A stretch of DNA of 64,000 nucleotides from Calcarisporiella thermophila CBS 279.70 (Eukaryota; Calcarisporiellomycota): positions 227,208 through 291,207 of the forward strand of contig NW_027192215.1 of NCBI RefSeq assembly GCF_041956535.1, read 5' to 3'. The notes under the pieces are model-generated. The model was given only the letters and a program-made list of their open reading frames with translations. It was not told the DNA's origin and did no database searches. Position numbers and translations under genes: made by a program. Below, one piece after another: positions 1 through 10,658 of the stretch (positions within the stretch are counted from its first letter, which is position 1; each line of letters starts with the position of its first letter).

Positions 1-2
1 GA

Positions 3-1738
3 GGTGAAAGTAATGAACTGAGAAAAAAGCTGTTTTCTGTAGTTTCTGAGAAGTTTCCCCGGGAATTTCTAAGGCGGTTGGGCTTTAGGTTTGATAACAA
101 CAAATCGCGAACTGCTCGGGTAGTTGAATCGAAATCTGTATTGTCTACTTCACAAGGTAATGTCTGGTTTACAAACCATTACTTACTTTCTACTAATTTG
201 TGAGTATCTATTATACAGACGATACACGACTGAATGGGGGGCAGTCGAATAAACAGAATGGTTCAACTCCCACTCTAGAAACAAAACGAGCAGTGAAGCG
301 CAAACCAGGTTAATATTCCTTCAGAAAATTCCTATAAATGTTTTTGCTTATTCTTAAGTATGCCTGACTTTAGTGCCCAAAGCCGTTTTGGATTTTCTTA
401 TGGAGTCATCTCGGATTGCAGCAAATAGGGTTCTAAAAAGGAAGAGAGAGGATGAGATAGAGGAAGAGGCTGACGAAGGGTATGATGGTGAGAGATATAT
501 CCAGGTTCGATATTTGAATGATACAAAACTGAACATCCTCAAGAAATTTAAAATTTCTCATCCTGATTTCAAGATTGCTAAGTCAAAATTTTATTCTTTA
601 ATTCCGAAATTCTTTAAGAAATCGTATAAGAAACCAGACATGTGCGAGGTGTGCGTCGAAGGCAAGAAGAACCTCGATAATCTGCGCCGTATACAGCGAG
701 AAATCCGTAATGGTTGCATCGGAAATTGTTTCGCGGGAGGTGTAGAGCTTTGTGAAAGAGAAATTACTGAGGAGGATAAAGACCGACTCGAGAAACAGAA
801 GGAGAAAGTTTCCATATATACTTCCCACCAGCGTTTCGTGGATGAGAGAAAGTCGATGTTTGCGAAAAATTCTAGAGAGCTTGATGAGAACAAGAGAATA
901 CTTATCATGGATTTCAAAGAGAATTTGCAATTGGGAGGCGGGCCGGTTGAGACTGGAAAACCTTCTTCTCGAAGCAACAGTGCTCTTGTTTGGGGATGGT
1001 GTTACTTTCACCTGACGGAAACAAGGGATATTTTGACTTTTTTTCCGAGATTTTGAGTCACAACGCATTATATGTCAAAGATTGCCTTAAGATTTTATGT
1101 TCGAAAATATCGCTTGACGGGTTCGACACTCTTGAAGTTTGGAGCGATTGTGGACCCCATTTCAAGTGTCAAGAGCTAGCACATTATCTGCTTCACGAGT
1201 TTCCAGTAAAATATGACAAAGAAGTAAAATGGAACTTCTTTGCCGAGTACCACGGAAAAAGTTGGGATGGTCATTTTGGCTTGCTTTCTCGCTGGTTTTC
1301 GGCAATCGAATCAACGATTGGAACGAGCAGTATTGACAAGTTGATTTCATCGTTCGAAGACCGTTTACAAGAACCAACGATGGAAGGGAACAAACGAAAA
1401 AATTATCCATCCAATTTTTCCGCTATGAACGATCCAACAGACCGGAGTCACTAAAAGTCCTGTCGATCGAAAAGTTTTCAACCTTTTTTTCGTTTTCTTA
1501 CGAAAACAGCATGATTTATGCGTATAGCGGTTCTGCGGGAGACGAAAAAGTCGAAGTCAACCAGAAAATTCTTACAAAAAAGGATAAGCGGGCGACGAAG
1601 CGGCCTCCGAAGCATAAAGAGGAGGCGGAGGAGAAGAAAACACCAGGGGTTAAAAGGCATATTACAAGGATTGAATCACTTGGGCGAGCGCTAGATATCG
1701 AGGGATTGTGCAAACGGATAATGAAGTTGGCACTCTGA
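3..1738 (+). pseudogene. Decayed transposase-like gene, 5' end outside window
   Basis: Coding sequence runs in from the left edge and reads through an apparent intron (157-358, GT..AG, joining in frame) and then 359-~959. A one-base shift inside the A run at 957-960 moves it to another frame until ~1413. A second shift at the T run 1413-1417 moves it to a third frame that ends at 1738. Pieced together, the protein shows the order expected of a DDE-like transposase: an acidic motif MDFKEN, then WSDCGPHF, then EYHGKSWDGHFG, then a lysine-rich tail. I believe this belongs to a transposase-like family widespread in fungi, oomycetes and invertebrates, but I cannot name it. Two frameshifts make it non-functional unless they are homopolymer errors. 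No terminal inverted repeats or target duplications were found in the window. Confidence 0.6.
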
Positions 1739-1767
1739 TTATGCAGTTTATCCGGATGGGGGATGGA

Positions 1768-1822
1768 AGAAGGTGAGGAGAAGAAGAAGAAGGAGGAGGA
1801 GGAGGAGGAGGAGGAGGAGCCA
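1768..1822 (+). repeat. GAA/GAG microsatellite
   Basis: This is a purine-only run of GAAGAAG changing to an uninterrupted series of GAG triplets. It directly follows the stop codon of the transposase relic and may mark its 3' margin. Confidence 0.8.
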
Positions 1823-2007
1823 AAAGAAGAAATGGAATCAAAGTATCATATTTTCTTTCTTGTATCCGAGAGAGTTTGGTTTAAGCCGGGAATTCCATCC
1901 CGCTCTCTTGGCTGTCTCCTGTGGATTCCTTGACTACCATTTCTTCGAAGTTTTATGTACATAATTTTCATACACAGGAGACTGTATTTTGGGGAGAAAT
2001 TCCTGGC

Positions 2008-2139
2008 ATAGGATAGAGGTTCGGGAGCAATGGTTGATTACCTCAAAGGAAATAGGTTTAGAATGCTAGCGAGCAAAACCTTTCCCTCTTTGAGGTTTCC
2101 TCCCGCCTTCAAACGCCGTTGCACACCTCTCTATCCTAT
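2008..2139. repeat. MITE-like imperfect palindrome
   Basis: Outer arms are an exact 11-mer, ATAGGATAGAG (2008-2018), and its reverse complement (2129-2139). Inner arms at 2041-2060 and 2076-2095 also pair, with CCTCAAAG matching CTTTGAGG plus a gapped extension. The arms leave a loop of about 15 nt. The whole 132-nt unit could fold as a long hairpin. No coding potential was seen. It lies about 270 bases downstream of the transposase relic, so it could be a non-autonomous element, but no target duplication is obvious. Confidence 0.45.
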
Positions 2140-3355
2140 TTAATAAAGCGTTAAGGGGATTTAAGAGTGGATAAAAATGCCGCTAGCACTAACCAACTGT
2201 ATTATAGGGTTTTGAATATGGCCTAAGGAGCGTATGATGGTAAGTATGATGGTAAGTATTAGGTTGTATGTTAATATAGTTAATAAAGTAAATATCGAGG
2301 TGAATATTAAGATAAGTATTGGGGGAGGTATTAGGTTAGGTTAGTAAATAAAGAAAAACCTACTAGAGGAAGGGAGAATTTTGATGGTGGTTTTTAAAAA
2401 GCTACTACAAGTGATTGTGTATCGATTGCACTAAAAATGAGAGCTCTAGGATGGATATTCGCAGAATTATTAGCCCTCAGATTTTGCTATAATTCTGGAG
2501 ATTTATATCTAAATAGATTGGTCCAATCAAATCTCATAATTCTTATTTCTATATTTCTGATTCTGTCTGATTTTTTGTGGAAACTCCCATATAGTGAATC
2601 AGAATTGGATCAATGCGAGCGGCTCAACAAAGATCTCATTTTGAAGTGTTGTCAAATCACGCAATGTAATAGTTTTCCATTAATCAGATTTTTAGCCGAA
2701 AATTTGAAATGAGAGAAAATAACGCGTAATCCTATAATATTTGATATTTTTCTTTAGTGGAACGAACATAAGTTTATTCTCGTAGCCAAATTTTATATTT
2801 GTAATACTAAAGGGAACGAACAATCATGTTCCCTCATCTATATTCGTTCTAATACATTTCAATCTTCATAGTATCGGAGAAGCCTTTAGCACATAGTTTA
2901 GTCGAGTACTATCTACAAATGTATATAATCGCATCTAATATGGATGTGGCAAATCAAATAAAAATCTATAAAATGTTTCTCTCCTCTCTATCCCGCGCCT
3001 TCTGCCTCTCCCTTCACCTTTTTCCTTTTTTTCGTCTGTCAATACAAAACAAAAACATCTAGAACCCCAAATAATAGCCTCAAGTTTTATTTCCCCTAAC
3101 CACAAAAACTATACACTATACCTAAGTTCAAAGCGCCTGTGGGATGAAAAGTTGTAAACCGACAACACCTCTTTTGTTATCCTGGAGAGTTCAGAATCTT
3201 GTCATCTAGCATGGACCGAAGAAGGTTCATCAATTGAAAAGTTATCGAGACAATGAGGTAATTTTTTTATTATGATTGTCTAAAGACTCGAAAAATAAAG
3301 AGAGGAAAAAGAAAAAAAAATGCGATGAAAATTTATACTTTTCAAAAAAAAAAAA

Positions 3356-5452
3356 TTAACGCTCAGGAGCCTCCTCGTGCTCAGCTCCTCCTTGCGGCTG
3401 AGCACCTCCCTTTTCTTTCTTCGAAATGCCGGACACGATGTCATCCACACGCAGCAACAAACATGCCGACTATAGAGAGCAAAAGAAAAAAAAATAAGGA
3501 ATTGTGTGAGACATAGCACTGACGCCTCTTTCAGCGGGGATTTAGGCTCCTACCTCAATTGCAGTCTTCACCGACTGAATCTTCACCGCCGACGGCTCCC
3601 ACAGGTCGTACTCGTGCATATCCACAATCTTGCCCGCATGCCCGTCAATGCCCCAAGAGTGTTCGCCGTTGGCATGTTTGGCACGGAGCTGTGTCAGAAC
3701 CTTGATCGCATTGCCACCGCAGTTCTGTACTAGTGTCCGAGGGATCACCTCCATTGCATCCGCCACTGCGCGGTATGGCCAGGCCTCGACCCCCTCGATT
3801 GTCTTGGATTTTTCCGCAAGGCGCACGGAAACGGCCATCTCTGTTGCGCCGCCTCCCGGAGCCAGTTTCGGGGCGAAGAATACATTCCGGGCAACGCACA
3901 TGGCATCCTGGAGGTTACGCTCCACCTCGTTCAGCACATCCTTACTAGGCCCACGGAGCACAATGGTGCACGCCTTCGGGTCTTTGCACCGTGTCAAGAA
4001 GGTGAAGTACTCGTCGCCAATCTTTTCGACTGAGAAGCGTCCGCAATGTGTGCCCACATCGGACTCCCTCAGGTCCTCGACGCGGTTCACGATGGTTGCG
4101 CCCACTGCACGCGCAATGCGGTTGTTGTCCGTCTTGCGGACACGGCGGATGGCGGTGATGTTGGCCTTGACCAGATAGTGCTGCGCGAGATCTAGATCCG
4201 ACAAAAAGCCACGTCAGACCGTTGCAACAGAATACGCTCGCATACGGGCAAAAAACCTACCTGATACACCCTTCTCGGTGAAGACAAGGTCCGGCTTCAA
4301 CTCGATGATCTTATCGCACATCGACTTGATCTGCTCCTCCTCAATCTGCAGAATGCGGTTCCAGTCTGTCTCCTTCGTGATCTCGATATTTGTCTGCGAC
4401 TCGCCCTTCTTGTACTCAAGCGGACAGTCGAGCAAAATGATGCGAGGGTTCTCGATGTGGCGACGCATCTTAGGGTGTGTGATATCCTTATTTAACATCA
4501 CACCATCGAGCACCACCGACTCCTCAATTTCACCCCCAGGAATCTGCACAAAAAATAAAAGTCGAAGAATTAATTGGATCCTTTTCAAGGGGGTCTCCAA
4601 ATCCATCTCTAGCTACCTTCTCCACCCTAGCATACCGCTTGATATCCACCTCCTTTCGACCCTCAATGTCCACGGCAACCGTTCGCACCGCGTCCAAAGC
4701 AAGTTTGCACATGAGCTCAGACCAGCGGCTCACAAACTTGGTCCCAATGGAGCCTCTGATAAGAGCTAACATTTCGTTGTGGTCATTGACGTTGACTGGC
4801 TTAGAGATCTCCTCGATAACCTCGATCGCATCCTCAAGCGCTTTCTTGAATGCGGAAATGATAACAATTGGGTGGATGTTTCTTTCAAGATAGGGTGCAG
4901 CTTGAGCCAGCATTTCGCCAGCTAAAAATTAAAAAATGGGAATTTACGACGAATTAGATGGGCCAAAATCAGGGCGATGAAATTAGCGCAGAGCATACCT
5001 AGAATGATGACACTTGTTGTTCCATCGCCCACCTCTTCGTCCTGCGTCCGACTCAGTTCGATCATACTTTTAGCCGCGGGATGCGCGACCTCAACTTCAC
5101 GTAGAATCGCATTCCCATCATTGGTGAGCACGATGCCTCCCATCGGATCGAGCAACATCTTGAGCATGGACCGCGGTCCCAAACATGTGCGGATCACATC
5201 GGCCACCGTCTAGATTAGGCAAACAAGTACCGATAAGTAATTGAGATAAACGCGATCCGGATTAATTAACCCATCATGAGAAAGACGATTACCTTTGCTG
5301 CCTGGATATTTGACATCTGAGCCTTCCTACCAGTTTCACGCTCATTGGGCGTGTCTAGTAGCCGGAATGAGAAAGAAACCATTAGCCAAAGAGACAAGCA
5401 ACTGGGGAGGCAGTCTACACATACTCATAACAATCACTGGTGCTTGATACAT
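3356..5452 (-). CDS. CCT3: T-complex chaperonin subunit gamma (CCT3)
   Basis: Subunit gamma of the cytosolic TRiC/CCT chaperonin, which folds actin, tubulin and other clients by ATP hydrolysis. Seven exons on the minus strand: 5452-5425, 5354-5293, 5209-4999, 4921-4617, 4543-4261, 4191-3554, 3469-3356. They sum to 1641 nt (546 aa), the usual family length. The N-terminus MYQAPVIVM is followed by the ATP-binding segments TCLGPRSMLKMLLDPMGG and QDEEVGDGTTSVIIL, then PGGEIEESVVLDGV, EKGVSDLAQHYL, the GGGATEMAVSV segment and a C-terminal LLLRVDDIVSG. The tail after that is Gly/Glu-rich. All boundaries are GT..AG and keep frame. It is the first of four consecutive minus-strand genes. Identification is very secure; the short first exon (28 nt) is the least certain part. 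Confidence 0.97.
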
Positions 5453-6021
5453 CGTGTGTTGTTTAATCTGATGGTCGGGATGATAATTTCGAACCAGAAA
5501 GAACAACAACGAATTTATTTACCAAAATTCGCGTTGTCGAGTGACTGTTTGTGGCTGCCTCTCCCCTCTGAAATCCTCCCTACAGCTCCCTCCCATTGCT
5601 CATTTTCCAGCAGTGAGTAGAGCTCTATGGCTTCAAACGATTCGGTTGATATGCCGAAGCAGGCGTAACGACGTGCCCGAACACAACGCTGGGATGCATT
5701 ATCTTTCTCTCAATTAAATGAATAAACAAAGCGCCTGGCAAAGAAAGAAAAGCCTGCTCCCGAGATAAATATCAGCGCGTTCAATAAGATAAAAAAAAAG
5801 ATAACATCCGTGTTGAGAAAAAAGCAAGAAATATCCAGGCATTTTATTTTTACGTTTTGGAAAAACATTAGTAATAGACTTAATAGACATCGGTTAGCTC
5901 ACGGGGAATCTGAAAAAAAAAAAATAGATATAAATAATATAAAACATCACAAATATAAAATAAATATAGCTATGATAAATAGAGATGGGGTTAACTTAAA
6001 ACTAGAGGGTAAGGGGAAAAA
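5453..6021. other. CCT3 upstream region up to the assembly gap
   Basis: This stretch holds the presumed CCT3 promoter. It turns strongly AT-rich from about 5800 (poly-A/T runs) and ends in a purine-rich TAGAGGGTAAGGGGAAAAA unit at the gap. No gene was seen. Confidence 0.5.
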
Positions 6022-6659
6022 NNNNNNNNNNNNNNNNNNNNNNNNNNNNNNNNNNNNNNNNNNNNNNNNNNNNNNNNNNNNNNNNNNNNNNNNNNNNNNN
6101 NNNNNNNNNNNNNNNNNNNNNNNNNNNNNNNNNNNNNNNNNNNNNNNNNNNNNNNNNNNNNNNNNNNNNNNNNNNNNNNNNNNNNNNNNNNNNNNNNNNN
6201 NNNNNNNNNNNNNNNNNNNNNNNNNNNNNNNNNNNNNNNNNNNNNNNNNNNNNNNNNNNNNNNNNNNNNNNNNNNNNNNNNNNNNNNNNNNNNNNNNNNN
6301 NNNNNNNNNNNNNNNNNNNNNNNNNNNNNNNNNNNNNNNNNNNNNNNNNNNNNNNNNNNNNNNNNNNNNNNNNNNNNNNNNNNNNNNNNNNNNNNNNNNN
6401 NNNNNNNNNNNNNNNNNNNNNNNNNNNNNNNNNNNNNNNNNNNNNNNNNNNNNNNNNNNNNNNNNNNNNNNNNNNNNNNNNNNNNNNNNNNNNNNNNNNN
6501 NNNNNNNNNNNNNNNNNNNNNNNNNNNNNNNNNNNNNNNNNNNNNNNNNNNNNNNNNNNNNNNNNNNNNNNNNNNNNNNNNNNNNNNNNNNNNNNNNNNN
6601 NNNNNNNNNNNNNNNNNNNNNNNNNNNNNNNNNNNNNNNNNNNNNNNNNNNNNNNNNNN
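6022..6659. other. Assembly gap (638 N)
   Basis: A run of N with the same sequence, TAGAGGGTAAGGGGAAAAA, on both sides (6003-6021 and 6660-6678). Anything inside is unknown. Open frames that appear to span it are artefacts. Confidence 0.99.
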
Positions 6660-6835
6660 TAGAGGGTAAGGGGAAAAAGAAAAGGGAGAGGGGGGGTAAA
6701 TGGCAACCAAATCAACGAAGCAAGTAAAACAAGGTGTAGGAGGAGAAGGGGGTATACAAAAGAGGGAGGTAGAAGCCGAGGGAAAGGGGAGCCGGTTGGA
6801 GGGAGAGGAGGGAAAGGGGGGAGAAGGGGGAGTGT
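6660..6835. other. Purine-rich spacer 3' of the Ras GEF
   Basis: This stretch is dominated by GGGGA/GGGAGA-type purine repeats on the plus strand, which are pyrimidine-rich on the sense strand of the Ras GEF gene ending at 6836. It probably corresponds to that gene's 3' untranslated region. Confidence 0.4.
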
Positions 6836-9800
6836 CTAAGTAAATCCAGATTCATGCAATAGGCGGGCAATTTTTTCGTCGTCTCTCTCGCGTGGCTCCA
6901 GCTCCAAGCTAAGGGGATACAGCTCTTCGACCGGTCGGCTCGACTGAAGCCAGCCTCGCAGGAACTGCTGCAGCTCCGGCACTGCGGCCAAGTTGTAGGA
7001 CATGAGCTGGTACCGCTGAATCTCCCGGATGACCTCCGCGGTCTTGGCGCGCTTCGAGAAGTTGATCAGGTTCGCGGGCTTGAGCGAGTTTGGATTGCCG
7101 TCCGTGATGAACGTGAGGTCGGTGAGATACACGCCGAGGAAGGGCACGCAGGGGGCGACGGCGAGCCGCAGCACCTCGCGGTACTCGGCGAAGTTCTTGG
7201 CGGAGTTGATGAGCTTCTTGAGGTGGTTCAGCGTTTGCTGCGTCTTTTGGTTGACGAGGTCCCACGTCCGCCGCAGGCGGAAGATGGCGGAGGAGTCCAG
7301 CGCGGCCACGATGGCCATGCAGGTGTTGAAGTTGTTCAGGGAGGAGCACTTCTCCGCGATGCTGACGAAGTGCTTGATGTACGCGGCACGCTTTTTGATC
7401 TCGACCTGCATCAGGATGCACTCCGCGACCCATCCCGTGATCTGGTTGCTCTGCTCGATGAGGGCCCTCACGTTGGGGGCCACGTCGCCGCTCTCCCCGT
7501 TGCTCCAGGCCTTGTCCAGACACTCCACCGGCCGGATCTTGTTGTAGAGGCGCGAGTCCATCAGCGTCAGCTGCCTCGCGACCTCGAGCGGGTCCAGCTC
7601 GAGCAGCTTGAACTTGCGCAGGTTCTTGGGCAGGATGGGCGGCGGGGGGGGGACGTTCTGCGTCGAGATCATCTTGCGGAAGCCGGCGCCGTCCGTGGAC
7701 TGCATGCGCTTGTCGATGAGCTTGACCAGCTGGGCGGCTGGGAGCGCCATGTATTCGTGCATGGTGGCCACCGCGAACTCCCGCATGCTGGGCAGGCAGC
7801 GGGCATCCTCCTCGTCCTGGTAGTAGTTCTCGAGCCAGTTCTTGATCACGTTGAACACACGCAGGCGTACAGGCGTCAGCTTCCGCTCGTTCCACACCGC
7901 GAGCTCGCCCGGGGAGAGGCCATCCGGGGGGGACATGAGGAACCGGGCCTTGAGCATCTCGAAGAGCTCGTGGGTGGTGGTGAAGGAGCGGTAGGTGAGC
8001 AGGAAGGTGGCCATGAAGTTGGCGTCGTGTACGTCGTGCATCGTGAGGCGTTCCACGAGCGCCTTGAGGGTGCCTCCGCGCAGCACGCCGTCGCTGTTGA
8101 AGACGACGTCCTCGGGGCCGTAGTCATAGCCGAGGAACCACGGCCGATCCTTGTCCTCGACCCCCTTGTCCCCGTGCTCGCCATTCGCCGCGCCCTCGGA
8201 GGCCTCGGGGTCCACTTCCCCGACAAGCCCCCCGGCCTCCAGCATAAAGGTGTGGGATTCCTCGAAGTCAAGCTTCCCGAAGAAGTCGAGCTCGGCGCCG
8301 TCCTTGCTCGGGTGCCGGACGGACACCTCCGAGTCCGACGAGATCTCGCCGTCCTCTTGGTCGTACATCTCCGCGTACTGCATCGACGCAATGCCCACGT
8401 CGTCGTCGCTGTTCCCGGACTCCAGCTGCCTCATGATCTCCTTTTCGAGGCCGTCTAGGTCGCTCTCTCCATCCTCGTCAAAGTCCGCGACACTCCTCAC
8501 CTCCTCTATTTGCGACAGGGTGTTCCGGCCAGGCGATGGCTGCGCCTTTGGCTCGGCCTTGGCCCTGTCGCCGTCCTCGAGGTCGATGCCGAGCACGCCC
8601 AGCAGCCTCTTGACGACCTGGTCGGCGTGCTCCGCCGCCCTCAAGATCTGCTCCATGACCTCGGTTTTTTCGTTGGCGGCCTGGGCGGCCATGATCAGCC
8701 CCCCGAGGGCGTTGAACACCGCCTGCTTGGCCCGGGGGAACTCGTCGGTGCCGGTGAGGAGGTCGGGCGCCTCCTCCACGACCGTGATCAACAGGGTGAG
8801 CTGCGTAAGCCACTGACGCACCTGAGCGAACAGGACGGCCCCGAAGATCGGGAATGCAGAGGGGGTCATCTGATCGACCATTTTGCGCACGTGCGCCACC
8901 AGGAACCCGTGGGCGCGCACCACCGAGCGCGCATGCTGCTCGAGCTGGCCGATGCTGCCCACCCCCGCGTTGTCGGCGCCCTTTCTTAAGGCGCGCGGCC
9001 CATCCACCAGCTTGGGCTCCGGGTTCCTCACCTCCACCCCCGTCTCCTGGGCCAGCGACACGAAGTTGCGCACCGCCGCAAGCACGTCCCCAGCATCTCG
9101 CTGCACCCGCGCGATGGCGTCGGCCGGGGGCCACTGCCCCCCCGCCACCCTCGCGCTCAGCACCAGCCTGGACACCGTGGCAATAATGATGCGGTGCTTT
9201 GTCTGCAGCTCTTTGTCTCGTAGGATGACGGGGGAGTCTTTCGAGACGCACCCACAAGCCATCAGCATGATGCGAATCGAATCCACCACGGCGGTTGCGA
9301 GCGCGACAAACGGCGGTTTGTTACGGGGGCTAGCCGCACGCAGCGACTGGGTGAGGCCGTGGATGGACATGGCGATGCTCGTGGCCAGCTTAATCCACGT
9401 GACCTCTTCGTTGTGGGGCAGCAATTTAGTGCGGGGAGGAGGAGAGGGCATGGGGATGGGTTCGGGCTCTGGCTCGGGCTCGTGTTCGGGATGGCTAGGG
9501 GGCTCGGGCTTGGCGTGGAGGCGATTTCGCGAAGGAGAGCGTGCCGCCAGAGGGGGGGGATATGGGGAGGTGCGCTTGGGATTCGGGGTTAGTCGGCTGC
9601 CGCTGCTGCCGAGAAACTCGCCGGGGGTGGGGGAGGGGGTGATGTCGAGGGCCGGGGGGGTTGGGAGCCCGTACCCGGCCTCGATGCCGCTCTGGTGCGG
9701 CTCGAGCATGTCCATGCTCCACGCCGTCTCCTCGGTGACGACGTTGTGGAAGTAGACGCGGCCCTGCTGGTTGACCTTGCGCACCCAGTTGGGCGGCAGG

Positions 9801-10658
9801 AGGTAGTTGGGCTGGGGTTGCGGGTAGCCGGGGTAATTATGGTGCGGCGACGGGGAGGGGACGCACGCGGCTCGATGGTGGTCCTCCATCCGCGGCAGCG
9901 TGGCGGCCCCCATATGATGATGGCTGTAGTCCATGCTGTCGAGCTCGCCCATGTCGCTTGCGCTGTCGCCGTTGATGCTGGAGGGGGCCCTCGAGCTCAC
10001 CTCCTGGGTTATTTTGTTGTAGAAGTAGTTGGAGCCGTCGGGGGCCTGCTGCACGATCCACGGGTTCGGCATGGGGGGCCGGCGGGCGGAGCGAACCGAT
10101 TGCGCGGCGTTGGAGGAAAAGGAGTTGCTGCGGGAGCGAGCGCCGTTGGCGGACGACTTGGAGGAGGGCGGCGGCGGCGGCGGCGGCACGACGATGGCGT
10201 CGGCGGGAGGTTCCCAGGCGGACTGGCCGGTTTTCGTGTTCTCGTAGAACACCACGCCATCGGGAGTCGTTTTCCGGATCCACTTCTCTTCCTCGTGCTA
10301 AGTCAGAGGGGGGGGGGGGGAGGAAGACGATTAGCTTCATTGGCCCAGAGAGAGGGAAAGAGGGGGACGAGGGACAAATGGGCGGGAGAGCAAGTCGAAC
10401 CAATCGGCCTACCTTCTCGTGGATCTGGCTCACACTGGTTATCACGCTTATGTTCTCATCATCCGATTCATCCTCCAACAGCTCCACGTAGTTGGAGGGG
10501 AACCAGCCGCGCTCACCATTCATGATCCCATCCCACCATCCAGACTGCAGCTGTGCAAGCACCTCGATGGTTGCGCCCTTCTTGAAGCTGAGCGCGGAGG
10601 GATCCGAGGAATGGTAGTCGTAGAGCGCACGCACCAGGCAGATGATGCCGTCGGACAT
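6836..10658 (-). CDS. Ras guanine-nucleotide exchange factor with SH3 and WW domains
   Basis: A CDC25-type exchange factor expected to load GTP onto Ras. Two exons, 10658-10413 and 10297-6836, give 1235 aa. An SH3 domain lies at about 5-62 (ALYDYHSSDPSALSF, WWDGIM, GWFPSNYVE). Three WW-like modules follow: ~84-113 (both Trp present), ~160-187 (second Trp missing) and ~250-280 (NWVRK..YFHN..TAW). A long Pro/Ser-rich and acidic linker leads to a RasGEF N-domain (~810-945, TFLLTYRSFTTTHELFEML) and the catalytic CDC25 domain (~980-1225, NFNTCMAIVAALDSSAIFRL, PFLGVYLTDLTFI, QRYQLMSYNL). The start follows from MSDGIICLVRALYDY directly preceding the SH3 core. Yeast Cdc25 also pairs SH3 with RasGEF; the added WW modules are the unusual part. 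The large exon is very GC-rich, which creates many long antisense frames that I left out. Confidence 0.93.

Larger units (their letters stand above)
1739..3355. other. AT-rich intergenic region after the transposase relic
   Basis: No convincing gene was seen. It holds a GAA/GAG microsatellite at about 1768-1822, the imperfect palindrome at 2008-2139, a degenerate GGTAAGTATT-like stretch ending in three TTAGG-like units (2225-2344), and small inverted repeats such as the GAACGAA/TTCGTTC arms at 2760-2853. A 91-codon open frame at 2437-2712 lies in AT-rich DNA without recognisable motifs and is probably chance. Confidence 0.5.

Noticed and set aside
2437-2712. 91-codon frame in the AT-rich region after the transposase relic
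   Set aside because: No motifs, no splice context; the Leu/Ile/Ser-rich composition is expected from AT-rich DNA.
5810-6727. Open frames running through the gap
   Set aside because: They consist mostly of N and short purine-rich flanks.
7223-8458. Long plus-strand frames opposite the Ras GEF exon
   Set aside because: Antisense shadows of a very GC-rich conserved coding exon; products are His/Arg/Leu/Val-rich without domains.
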